A stretch of DNA of 64,000 nucleotides from positions 5,394,001 to 5,458,000 of the forward strand of contig JAAHII010000001.1 of assembly GCA_010671905.1 (NCBI GenBank), in the 5' to 3' direction. Position numbers and translations under genes: made by a program. This DNA is from Leptolyngbya sp. SIOISBB. GTDB taxonomy: Bacteria; Cyanobacteriota; Cyanobacteriia; Phormidesmidales; Phormidesmidaceae. Shown piece after piece: positions 36,641 through 45,000 of this stretch (the first letter of the stretch is position 1; each line of letters begins with the position of its first letter). The notes beneath the pieces were generated by a model. It did no database searches. It was not told where the DNA came from and worked only from the letters and a program-made list of their open reading frames with translations.

Positions 36641-39520
36641 TATTTCTTGAAGATTAAGAGATAACTCTTGAAACAGGTCTGCAGGAATTTTTGCATGACT
36701 TACATCAATACTTCCAAATCTAAGTCCGACAAATATAGTCTCCATAAGATCGCAGTTGCTTAGATCCCCATTTCCTAAAGTAATGCCGAAAAAACGCGCA
36801 CCTCTCAGATCTGAATTACTTAAGTCTACATTCCCTACAGCCATTCCAGAAAACCTTACATCTATTAGTTCTGAGTTGCTGAAGTCTGCATTGCCTAAAG
36901 TCATACCTGAAAACATTGAACCTCTTAAATCGGTATAACTGAAATCAACATTTCCCATGGAAATAGTGTCCAGACTAATGTTTCTCAAATCAAGATGATG
37001 GAGAAATGGGCTAATTAGACTCAAAGAAATATTTTCACTGATATAAAAACCCTTCGATAAAACTCTTTTCAATCTCATGTCATCAAAATATTCCGACCTG
37101 AAATTCCTGCAAGGATGGAAGTTATAAACGCTATTCATACTGGAAGTGTGCTTGTTTTTCGGAGCCAAATTAATGCCGTACCGATGCAGCTCAAATAGCA
37201 AAATCATGGTATTGAGTCCGGTGTAAACATCGACCTGACGTTGCCCTAGTATTTCTTCACAGTCAGGTGTGCGCTCTCGCAATAGACGCATTTTGCGTTG
37301 AGGCAAATTCTCTGGCGGAGCATCGATGAATTCACCGTCGCTCCAGCGCCAGTAAAAGTCGTAGAGGCGTTTGTGGAGCTTTTCGGGTTGGAAGTCGGGG
37401 TGTTTGGTGAGCAGGGCGGTGAGGTATTCGACGATTTCGGGGGTGAGGACGTGGCAACCGAGCAGGTCGTACATCAGCCAGCAAAAGGCCGGATCGTCGA
37501 TGTCGTATTCGCGATTGCGTCCGGGTTGGCAGATCTCGATTAAGCCATTGACGATGCGCTCGGCACAGAGAAATTCCCCAAAGCTTTTGTGGACAAACTC
37601 GATGGAGCCTTCGCCCTGGCGTCCTTCCTGCAGATAAAAGGCGGCGAGGGCGTTGCGTAGGGGCGTGTCATCGGTTTCGAGGCGTTTTTGAGCGGCTTCG
37701 AGAAAAGCCTTGGCGGCGCTGTCTTGGGTGAGGCGATCTTCAATCGCGCGAATACTAGCAAATTCCATGCCGGACTGCACTACACAGAGCCCTGCTTCTT
37801 GCAAAATGCGGCGCAGATGGTCGGGGGCGAGTTCGGTGATGTCGGGGTTGAGGTCGCGATCTGTGACGGTGCCTTGGGTCTCCGGCTCGCGGCGATAGCC
37901 TTCTGCCCGTTGTTTGGTCAATACCCAGTCCAGCGTGCGTTCATAAATCAGCACTTTGGCCTGAATACCCTCAGCTCCTTTAAGCATATCGAGATGAAGT
38001 TCTTCATCTCGATACATCGCTGACAACAGATATAAGATAAGAGGCTCTCTAGAGAGTTCTCGTATGCCTTCTGGCCAGCGAGAGTCCTCAAAAATATCAA
38101 ATAAGTTAGAATCACTCGCCTTGATTAATTTGGCCCAAAGGTTAAACCATTGATATTGCAACTCATCGTCCATTGGCATAATTTCAATGCGGGTGAGGTT
38201 GCTGGGCATCCGGCTGTCGATCGCTTGCAAGGCCAACGTCCGTCCCGTAATCAACACCCGATGGTTCTTTTCCGAGTTCCGTGCGCACTGCTCTTGAAAC
38301 CGTCCAACCTGGTCGAGAAAGTTGTCCAGACCGCCGCTGGTGCGCCCTTCCATCAGCAGTTCGTCAAACCCATCGAGAATGAAGAGGAAATTGACGTTGC
38401 GATCCGTCAGCCAGCCTGAGTCGGTTTTGGCAAAGTCGCGATCCACCGCCTTGGCCAGGGTCTCTTCAAAGTCGCGAGACAGCACCGCTACATCCCGCAG
38501 GCGAATCAAGATCGGCGTCCAGTGGGGATGTTCGTGTCGGCGCACCCAATCGGCAAACATGCGACAAAACACGCTTTTGCCGCGACCCGGTCCGCCCTGT
38601 ACAAACAGCACTCGGTCTTTGTGCTCACCAGCATTGAGCATTTGCCGCGCCCACTGCTCCAACACCACAGTTTCTTGGGACTCTTCTGGTTCGCCAGCAT
38701 TGGTGAGGGGCTGTGCCTTCAACGGCACGTAGATGTCTTTAAACGTGAACGATTCGGCAAAAACTTGCTCGTGGGGCTTCGGGGCGACCACTTCCTCCAG
38801 GTAAATATCGATGCTGAGATACTTCTCAAATTCATTCTTGCCGCCAATCTTTAGCCACTCCACTAAAGCCCGCACGCTATTGCTGCAGTTCACGAGGGTT
38901 GGTAGCATCAAACGATTGGTTTGGCGAGCGAGTTTATCGGCAATCTTGGCGGCTTGCTCAGTCCTGATGCCGAGTGCTGACAGCCGTGCTATCAGCACCT
39001 CTCGATACACTTCTGCCAATCTGGATTCGTGAAAATAGAACAGGGCACGGCGAGCTTCGGTATCGTTTAGCTCGACTAGCTCTAGTTGCTTGAGCTGTTT
39101 TTTGACCAGATCGGAGGCGGGGCGATCTCCCACTTTAGCCAGCCATTTTTTCGCCTGGGGCTGCTCCAGAAACTCCTTGACGGTGGCCAGATAGGCGGCT
39201 TGGCTGACTAACGCTACACTTTGCGCGATCGTCGGTTCTTTTTTCGTCTTCTCCAAATAGAACTTCAGCAGTCCTGTCGCGATGGAAACAAACGGCAAGC
39301 TGGCACCGACAAGGTTGCCCAACGGCGAATTCAGCACGTCCAGCAGTGAGTCCAATTGGGTGACCAGCGGAGCCAGTTGCTGAACGTTTGGCCCTTCAGT
39401 TTGCAGTACCTCCGCTAAACCCAGCACGGCCTCGGCGGCATCTTTGCTGCTAGCCACCGTGTCCAGAGACACCAATTCCCCAATATCCGTAGTGAGAAAT
39501 TTCCAGAGTCGACTCGCCAT
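36611..39520 (-). CDS. NACHT NTPase with C-terminal pentapeptide repeats, probable defence protein
   Basis: A 969-residue protein in three parts. Residues 1-280 are a helical N-terminal domain similar in style to the NACHT-associated helical domains. Residues about 305-480 are a NACHT-type STAND NTPase with Walker A GGPGRGKS (Lys315) and Walker B LFILDGFDE (Asp383), followed by helical regions with the WHD-type segment GSIEFVHKSFGEFLCAERIV. The C-terminus (from about 850) is five pentapeptide-repeat blocks of 20 residues each, e.g. TLGNADFSNSELIDVRFSGM. Bacterial NACHT proteins of this design have been linked to anti-phage defence, with the C-terminus as sensor; a toxin-antitoxin operon lies next to it. 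The last third and an internal patch are much AT-richer than the rest. Confidence 0.88.
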   Translation of the reverse strand: MASRLWKFLTTDIGELVSLDTVASSKDAAEAVLGLAEVLQTEGPNVQQLAPLVTQLDSLLDVLNSPLGNLVGASLPFVSIATGLLKFYLEKTKKEPTIAQSVALVSQAAYLATVKEFLEQPQAKKWLAKVGDRPASDLVKKQLKQLELVELNDTEARRALFYFHESRLAEVYREVLIARLSALGIRTEQAAKIADKLARQTNRLMLPTLVNCSNSVRALVEWLKIGGKNEFEKYLSIDIYLEEVVAPKPHEQVFAESFTFKDIYVPLKAQPLTNAGEPEESQETVVLEQWARQMLNAGEHKDRVLFVQGGPGRGKSVFCRMFADWVRRHEHPHWTPILIRLRDVAVLSRDFEETLAKAVDRDFAKTDSGWLTDRNVNFLFILDGFDELLMEGRTSGGLDNFLDQVGRFQEQCARNSEKNHRVLITGRTLALQAIDSRMPSNLTRIEIMPMDDELQYQWFNLWAKLIKASDSNLFDIFEDSRWPEGIRELSREPLILYLLSAMYRDEELHLDMLKGAEGIQAKVLIYERTLDWVLTKQRAEGYRREPETQGTVTDRDLNPDITELAPDHLRRILQEAGLCVVQSGMEFASIRAIEDRLTQDSAAKAFLEAAQKRLETDDTPLRNALAAFYLQEGRQGEGSIEFVHKSFGEFLCAERIVNGLIEICQPGRNREYDIDDPAFCWLMYDLLGCHVLTPEIVEYLTALLTKHPDFQPEKLHKRLYDFYWRWSDGEFIDAPPENLPQRKMRLLRERTPDCEEILGQRQVDVYTGLNTMILLFELHRYGINLAPKNKHTSSMNSVYNFHPCRNFRSEYFDDMRLKRVLSKGFYISENISLSLISPFLHHLDLRNISLDTISMGNVDFSYTDLRGSMFSGMTLGNADFSNSELIDVRFSGMAVGNVDLSNSDLRGARFFGITLGNGDLSNCDLMETIFVGLRFGSIDVSHAKIPADLFQELSLNLQEINSDETNSIG
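36690..36970 (-). repeat. 60-base tandem coding repeats (pentapeptide blocks)
   Basis: Nearly five consecutive 60-base units inside the NACHT gene, each coding for four pentapeptides (A/G-N-x-D-F/L-S pattern). The units have diverged from each other only moderately, which allows gain or loss of units by recombination. Confidence 0.75.
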
Positions 39521-39586
39521 ATCGAATCCTGAAACGCTTTCCCAAAGGGTAGCCTAACCAGCGGAGGGACACAGCACAGCCAGAAC

Positions 39587-42103
39587 TCAACCGTTGACAG
39601 CCGCGTCAGGTATTTTGCCCTGAAGTTGTGTCAGGCCGTCAAAACCATAGAGCCAGCACACCACCACGACCCAATGCACCACAGTGACCGCAAACATCGA
39701 GCCCGTTAGGCCATAGAGCGTGGTCAGCACGATGCCTATCCAAAACACAATGAGCAAAAAGCGGCGATCGCTCAGCACGGCCCCGGCTTTCGGTCGCAAC
39801 CAGCTAAATACCACGTGATACAGCACAAATAACCCGATACTCAGCGCCGCCCAAGCTAGCCAGCGCGGTGTAGGTATTCCCTCCGTCGGATGGGGCAATA
39901 AGCCGACCCGAAAGATCAGTTCCTCAAGCAGCGATGGAATAAAGAATAGTTTGATTAGGTTCAACACCGCTTTAATCGGGTTGTCAACGCTGAACCGCGC
40001 AGTCAAAAAGCCACTTTGACGACCATAGAAGACGGCGACGGCAGCGATCGCTAGCAACGCCAGCACTGTATACCCAATCACGGCACCCGAAATCGGCACT
40101 GCAAAACTCCGCGCCAGTCGCAGGGCGACGCGCGACACTCCCGGAATCAGTCCAAATAAAGCCGTGGGCGGAATCGGCTCGATAGTGGGATCAAAGCCGC
40201 CGATTTGGTTGGGCCGGAGGAACCAGAGATCGGCTCCATTTTTCAGGAAAATCAGGGCGATATCGTCCTGTCCCCAGCGCGGCATCATTGAGCGCCAGCT
40301 AAAGATGCCTGCGAGTAACCCACTGCGCGTAGCCAACTCATTGCCCCGCGCATCGACCCCAGCTAAGGTTTCGGCGTTGCTTTGCCAATCGGGGCGGACG
40401 ACGCCGTAAGGTGCCAGCGCCTGTCGCAAATCTGTGGCCAGGGCGGCAAATTGGTCGATCTTTTGCACCTCTGGATCATCGGGATTCGCCGCCACATACG
40501 CCGCCAGATTGGGATCTTGTTCTGCCTTGATTCGAATTTCCTCGGTGGCAATATAGAGAGCTTGATTGGAATCTTGGACACAGGAAGTGGCGGGGGAGAT
40601 CGCTGTTACCCCAGCTCCGTCACCGGTGCGGTAGCGAGCGGCAATGATCTGCGCTTGAATCAGCAGTTCCTTGAAGAGCGACAGGGTGGTGTCACCTAGT
40701 TGCAAATCTTCAACGAAATAGTCCAGCTTGATCACAATGTCGGATATGGGGCGTTGCCCGAGCCAACCCCGCTGCATATCGCCGGAATAAGACGCCCAAT
40801 CGTGGGTGCCCGCAATAATCGCGCCGCCGTTATGGGTATAGATTTGCTGATAATCGATTTGAAATTGTGGTTCTTGGGCGATCTGTTCTTCGATCACTTC
40901 GGCCAGACCATAGGCAAAGTGACCGGTGACCGTACCCGCCGGGGTGAACTCTTTATTCTCGCCACCGATGCCGCCAAACAAATGGATGACGAGACCATAG
41001 TCACCGACCTGCCAAGCGTTGACCGCCGCATCCTGATTCTGGGCGTGACTGAGCAACACCTTTTGAATCTGACCTTTACGCTCACGCGGGTTGCTCCAGT
41101 TACCGCGATCAATGTAGTTGGTACCAGCCTTGTCGCCCAAAATTACCTCATCGGGCGTCAATTGCAGGAGCTTACGGGGCTGCAGCGATCGCACCGTAAA
41201 GACCCCCTCAGTATCCCGTGCTCCATAGACATACCAGCCTGCGCTGCCGGCGGGCGCGTCTGCTAAGTCAAGAATGTTGGAGAAAAAGCGATCGCCCTTC
41301 AACATGGGCTGCTGGGGAATGCGAATTGTTTCTGCAGGGCCAGTAAAGTCTTTCGTCGCGGTGTTGAAGTGCCGCACCTTGAAATATTCCGTCGGGCAGG
41401 GTGACGCTCCCGGACAGGCTTCTGGCAGTGGTTGGTCCACGCTAGTATCCGGTTCGACAATCTGCACCAGGCCATACTCTCGACCCGTGACTTGCACCGG
41501 TTCCAACCCCAATCGCACGACGGGTTGGCCGTTTTCCGTTTCGAGCAAGGGCCGTCCCACTAACCGAACCGTGACATCATCCTTGGGGCGGGCTCCGGCT
41601 AGCGATTGCAGTGGACCGACATTCTGGCGACCATCTAACCGAATCGGAACGATGGTGCCGCCTTCCCAAAACTTTTTTGCCCGGTCCGAAAATACGACGT
41701 CTCGGGTCACGGCGTCGACATATGCTTGCAAGCCCGGCGAGTCTTGCCAGGCGACTTTGATCTGTTGTCCCAAAAGCTCTGGATTAGCGGGGGTATGCCA
41801 CGCCTCAAACCAAGCCCAGTCACCAGGATCGGCGGCATAGTCTTCAACGCTGGGCAAAATTAGCCGCCCCACCCAGTTGCCGACAGGACGATAGGTGGCT
41901 GCCGAAGGTAAGGCCGTGATGGGATACGTCTCAACTTGGTTGAACGGAGCCGCCTGCGCCAGTTCATAGTTAGAGACAGGTGCGGTTGCTGACACCGGAT
42001 GTCCAGAGATGCCCCAAGTCAATAGTGCGGCAAACAAAGCTAAAACAATATACCTGAGCGGTTTTAAGCACCGCTGACAATTGACTCGGAAATTTGGCCA
42101 CAT
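39587..42103 (-). CDS. CPBP intramembrane protease fused to a large extracytoplasmic domain
   Basis: About 838 residues from ATG 42103 (a GTG nine codons upstream is less likely). A signal or anchor segment (about residues 15-35) is followed by roughly 600 residues without membrane segments. This part has strand-rich repeats and no family that I recognise. The C-terminal part has several membrane segments with the CPBP/Abi motifs EELIFR (two glutamates and arginine), HVVFSW and HWVVVV; these supply the catalytic glutamate and histidines of type II CAAX-like proteases. Known CPBP proteins usually have 200-300 residues, so this is an extended form. Targets are unknown. Confidence 0.82.
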   Translation of the reverse strand: MWPNFRVNCQRCLKPLRYIVLALFAALLTWGISGHPVSATAPVSNYELAQAAPFNQVETYPITALPSAATYRPVGNWVGRLILPSVEDYAADPGDWAWFEAWHTPANPELLGQQIKVAWQDSPGLQAYVDAVTRDVVFSDRAKKFWEGGTIVPIRLDGRQNVGPLQSLAGARPKDDVTVRLVGRPLLETENGQPVVRLGLEPVQVTGREYGLVQIVEPDTSVDQPLPEACPGASPCPTEYFKVRHFNTATKDFTGPAETIRIPQQPMLKGDRFFSNILDLADAPAGSAGWYVYGARDTEGVFTVRSLQPRKLLQLTPDEVILGDKAGTNYIDRGNWSNPRERKGQIQKVLLSHAQNQDAAVNAWQVGDYGLVIHLFGGIGGENKEFTPAGTVTGHFAYGLAEVIEEQIAQEPQFQIDYQQIYTHNGGAIIAGTHDWASYSGDMQRGWLGQRPISDIVIKLDYFVEDLQLGDTTLSLFKELLIQAQIIAARYRTGDGAGVTAISPATSCVQDSNQALYIATEEIRIKAEQDPNLAAYVAANPDDPEVQKIDQFAALATDLRQALAPYGVVRPDWQSNAETLAGVDARGNELATRSGLLAGIFSWRSMMPRWGQDDIALIFLKNGADLWFLRPNQIGGFDPTIEPIPPTALFGLIPGVSRVALRLARSFAVPISGAVIGYTVLALLAIAAVAVFYGRQSGFLTARFSVDNPIKAVLNLIKLFFIPSLLEELIFRVGLLPHPTEGIPTPRWLAWAALSIGLFVLYHVVFSWLRPKAGAVLSDRRFLLIVFWIGIVLTTLYGLTGSMFAVTVVHWVVVVCWLYGFDGLTQLQGKIPDAAVNG

Positions 42104-42130
42104 GATGAAAAAGTCTCTCGTCACCACCAC

Positions 42131-42439
42131 ACTATAGAGGTGAAGAACCGCTACGGTACCAATGACGATACAAACGCTTGCATCCCCGGTTTGTCGTCCT
42201 GCAGGGGTTGCCTACGGGGGAGAAAACGTAGTTTAGGGTAGGAGTGCGGGCTAACTTGGCCAGTCAAGATTGTTGGTTGCGCGATCGCTGGACGCAGAAT
42301 GCCATCCACCCACTGGCGATGCCTCCGATACGAACTGTTGAGATCTGGGCGATCGCTCCCAGCCACGCCATATGGTTGGGTTAAGAGCCGAGCGCACTGC
42401 CAGCTCAGCTCAGTTGAAGAATTCTATGCCGGTTGATTT
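42131..42439. other. Intergenic region between divergent genes
   Basis: No gene supported; a 71-codon minus-strand frame here has no useful features. It should contain the promoters of the protease and the GNAT gene. Confidence 0.4.
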
Positions 42440-42892
42440 ATGACTGTTCACTATGCGTTGGCAACCGCTAATGACTTACCCACTTTGCTAGCGCTATTAC
42501 AGGAATTTTACGCACTAGAGGAGCTGCACTTTGACCCTAAGCAAGCTCCTCAGACCCTTTTGACCTTCTTGGAAAACCAGCATTTTGGTCGTTTGTGGCT
42601 CATCTCGGTTGATGCCGAAGTCGCTGGTTATGTGGCTCTAACGTTTGGCTACAGTTTGGAATATGGCGGCGTTGATGCGTTTGTGGATGAAATTTATTTG
42701 CGTCCAGCCTTTCGTCATCAAGGCGTGGGCACCCAAACCCTGATGTTTGTTGAAGCGCAAAGTCGAGAACTAGAGGTTAAGGCACTTCATCTAGAAGTCT
42801 TAGCGGATAACGAAAAAGCCTATGACCTGTATAAAAGGTTGGGATACCAAGACCGGGCGAGTCGGCTGCTACACAAAAGGCTGATGGACTGA
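42440..42892 (+). CDS. GNAT family N-acetyltransferase
   Basis: A 150-residue GNAT-fold protein. Strand beta4 and the acetyl-CoA binding motif A are seen in VDEIYLRPAFRHQGVGTQTLMFVE (R/QxxGxG type: RHQGVG). The C-terminal motif B is VLADNEKAYDLYKRLGYQDR. It transfers acetyl from acetyl-CoA to an amine; the substrate is unknown. Single gene before a repeat copy. Start ATG 42440. Confidence 0.88.
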   Translation: MTVHYALATANDLPTLLALLQEFYALEELHFDPKQAPQTLLTFLENQHFGRLWLISVDAEVAGYVALTFGYSLEYGGVDAFVDEIYLRPAFRHQGVGTQTLMFVEAQSRELEVKALHLEVLADNEKAYDLYKRLGYQDRASRLLHKRLMD

Positions 42893-42987
42893 TTTTGGCC
42901 TCAGGTGGAGGCACACAACAATATCAAAACTGTTCTCGCAGCTTTGATACAGAACACTTCTGCCAGCAAAATTTCGCTGACAGCCGC

Positions 42988-43091
42988 TATAGCAACAGAA
43001 TGCGGCATGCGGAGGTCGGAATGCGGAATTGAAATGCCTGCCAGAAGGCGATTTCAAAAGTCCAGGGCGACCTGATCAAATTGCGGATTGC
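42988..43091 (+). repeat. TATAGCA-family MITE, copy 4, interrupted by IS110 element 1
   Basis: Starts TATAGCAACAGAATGCGG and runs through heptamer units and the conserved ACCTGATCAAATTGCGG part. It then stops at GGATTGC (43085-43091), where other copies continue TTGCTATA. The missing TATA terminus reappears at 44597-44600 on the far side of the IS110 element, so the transposon split the right terminal repeat. Confidence 0.8.
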
Positions 43092-43129
43092 CCTGAAAAT
43101 AAACCCGTCAAACTCTGATTCGATGTTTC

Positions 43130-44350
43130 TCAAGCGACCTGTTTCGTGAGGTCAACCTGATAGCCAAGTTTTTCCAGTCGCCGCTGTAAGCGATTCACAA
43201 CGGTCTGTTCCTTGCGTTCATCACAGTAGTTGGCCCCGAGGTCTTGATACTCCGTTTTGCGGGAGAGGAGGTGATAGGCGATGGTGAGAATGGAGTGAGC
43301 GACGGCAATGGCGGCGCGTTTTTTGCCCCGCCGAGCGGCGAGACGCTGATACTGGGACTGGAGGTAAGTGTCCTTTTTCCGCCCGGCAGCATGGGCAGCT
43401 TCGGTGAGGGTAGTGCGGAGATAGCGATTGCCGTGGCCGGTGCGACCATGTTTGCGCTTACCGGCACTGGTATTGTTGCCAGGACAGAGTTTAGCCCAAG
43501 AGGCGAGATGTTGAGCGGAAGGAAAACGACTCATGTCCCAGCCGATTTCGGCGAGGAGTTCTTGCGCCCCTCGGGGCCCCACCCCGGGAATGGTCTGCAG
43601 TCGTTTCAGGTCATCCTCCAAAGGGCGCAACCGCTCCCCAATTTCGAGGTCGAGCCGTAAGATGCGAGCATCCAGGGCAGCCAAATGACCTAATTGTTCC
43701 TGGAGGAGAAACCGTTGGTGGGCCCCCATCAGCCCCTGTAAGGCTTGCACGAGTTCGTCATGTTTATTGCGCAAGCGCCCTTTCGCTAAGTTAGCCAGCG
43801 TTTCCGGATCGTCTTCGCCGTTCACCATCGCTCCCAGCATCAGCCGCACACTCTTGCCGGTCAACTTGCTGGCGACGGCACCCAGTTTGATGTTGGCACC
43901 TTCCAGCACTTTCTCTAAGCGGTTGAACTCCCGCGCGCGCTCCTCAATCAGGCTGCGCCGATAGCGCATCAGTTCCCGCAGTTCCCGCTGTGCTTTGGGA
44001 GGCACAAAGCTCCGGCGCAACAGCCCATGACGCATCAGGTCACACAGCCAGTGACTATCCTGTACGTCGGTCTTGCGACCCGGCACCGCTCGAAAGTCCC
44101 GCGCGTTCACCAACCACAGGTCAAAGTCATCCCCTTCCAACAGGTTGTAAAGCGGTTTCCAGTACACCCCCGTCGATTCCATCACCACTTGCTGCACCTC
44201 GCACTCGTGCAGCCAATCTGCCAATTCCAGCAACTCAGTCGTCATCATGCCAAAACTGCGGGTTTCCTTCAGCCTCGGCGTCTGCACATGCACCACACTT
44301 TGACGTTTACCGATATCAATCGCGGCGACTTCTCGATAGACTACTTCCAT
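43130..44350 (-). CDS. IS110 family transposase (DEDD recombinase)
   Basis: About 406 residues from ATG 44350 (a TTG eight codons earlier is possible). The N-terminal RuvC-like DEDD domain shows Asp12 (AAIDIGK), Glu58 (VVMESTGVYW), Asp95 and Asp98 (KTDVQDSHWL). The C-terminal transposase_20 domain begins at RLQTIPGVGPRGAQELLAEIG and contains the conserved S-A-G-K-R-K-H-G-R-T-G-H-G segment with the nucleophilic serine. The gene appears intact and is somewhat longer than the IS621-type. It works with a structured bridge RNA encoded upstream. Confidence 0.95.
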   Translation of the reverse strand: MEVVYREVAAIDIGKRQSVVHVQTPRLKETRSFGMMTTELLELADWLHECEVQQVVMESTGVYWKPLYNLLEGDDFDLWLVNARDFRAVPGRKTDVQDSHWLCDLMRHGLLRRSFVPPKAQRELRELMRYRRSLIEERAREFNRLEKVLEGANIKLGAVASKLTGKSVRLMLGAMVNGEDDPETLANLAKGRLRNKHDELVQALQGLMGAHQRFLLQEQLGHLAALDARILRLDLEIGERLRPLEDDLKRLQTIPGVGPRGAQELLAEIGWDMSRFPSAQHLASWAKLCPGNNTSAGKRKHGRTGHGNRYLRTTLTEAAHAAGRKKDTYLQSQYQRLAARRGKKRAAIAVAHSILTIAYHLLSRKTEYQDLGANYCDERKEQTVVNRLQRRLEKLGYQVDLTKQVA

Positions 44351-44404
44351 CACTCCAGTCTCCAACGTCGACAAACACGGTTCACTAGCCGTTTTTTACA
44401 GGAA

Positions 44405-44570
44405 GAGTTTGCCCTGCGTACTCCCGCTCGTGACGTCGCGAGCGGGGTGACAATTCGGAGTACCTCAAACGGCTTGGGTCAGGTTGCTATACGGGGTACA
44501 TCACACCAAATATGCGCCGACCTCGCAGAACCGATATCTGACATATACTCCCTTTTCATCCTTTTGGAGT
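44405..44570 (-). ncRNA. Candidate bridge RNA of IS110 element 1
   Basis: Located in the non-coding end before the transposase start. On the minus strand it contains CGTATAGCAA (44493-44484), identical to the flank plus core at 44602-44593 and so a target-guide candidate. It also contains CAGGGCAA (44416-44409), identical to the far transposon end plus core at 43095-43088 and so a donor-guide candidate. Between them is a stem: GTACTC (44463-44458) with GAGTAC (44423-44418), enclosing CCGCTCG with CGAGCGG. The right-hand guides are weaker: CGAATTG for target, CCGT for donor. Ends of the RNA are estimates. Confidence 0.6.
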
Positions 44571-44651
44571 GTCGCCACTGCGTCATGAGCCGTTGCTATA
44601 CGTATTTACAGGGTGCAGGCTGACGGCTAACTGTCTCTAGTCAGCCATGCC

Positions 44652-44828
44652 CTAGCGCGATCGCTTTTTACGTCTAGCTACGGCTTTGCGCTTACGCTTT
44701 TCTTGAGGTGTTTCAAAATGGCGGCGGCGCTTAACCTCTGAAAAGATTCCCGCCTTTGAAACTTGGCGCTTAAAACGCCGCAATGCCGATTCGACACCTT
44801 CGTTTTCACCTACAACGACTTGAGTCAT
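44652..44828 (-). CDS. rpsU: 30S ribosomal protein bS21
   Basis: A 58-residue, very basic protein: [19 protein letters not shown], then [16 protein letters not shown] and a C-terminal tail of Arg/Lys clusters ending RKKRSR. This is ribosomal protein S21 in length and sequence, a late small-subunit protein involved in initiation near the 16S rRNA 3' end. ATG at 44828. Its stop lies only 60 bases from the outer flank of IS110 element 1, so the insertion sits just downstream of an essential-type gene. Confidence 0.96.
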   Translation of the reverse strand: MTQVVVGENEGVESALRRFKRQVSKAGIFSEVKRRRHFETPQEKRKRKAVARRKKRSR

Positions 44829-44942
44829 AGCGTACTTTGAGAATCAACGTCAGAAACTAAACAAGAGATCTTGTCTAAGGGTTAGAAACCTCTGCAGACT
44901 CGTCGAGATTTACTCAACTGAGAATTTTAATAATATCAGACA

Positions 44943-44975
44943 CCAAAAAACAGGCGGAACGTAATCCTCCTGTTT
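44943..44975 (-). terminator. Rho-independent terminator after the envelope protein gene
   Basis: On the minus strand AACAGGAGG pairs with CCGCCTGTT around a short loop and is followed by a run of T. It lies about 25 bases after the stop codon of the gene at 45001-45948. Confidence 0.75.
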
Positions 44976-45000
44976 GTAAGCGTACGTTAACACACTCTTA

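Larger units (their letters stand above)
43092..44592 (-). mobile_element. IS110 family element 1, inserted in a MITE end
   Basis: About 1.5 kb, transposase on the minus strand. The boundaries follow from the split MITE: left flank GGATTGC, right flank TTGCTATACG, giving TTGC at both sides so that the exact cut is uncertain by up to four bases. IS110 elements leave only a short core sequence at each side and no long terminal repeats, as seen here. Non-coding ends are 38 bases on the side after the transposase gene and about 240 bases on the side before it, the latter holding the bridge RNA candidate. Confidence 0.75.

Noticed and set aside
42151-42366. 71-codon minus-strand frame
   Set aside because: Lies in a promoter region, with no recognisable feature.
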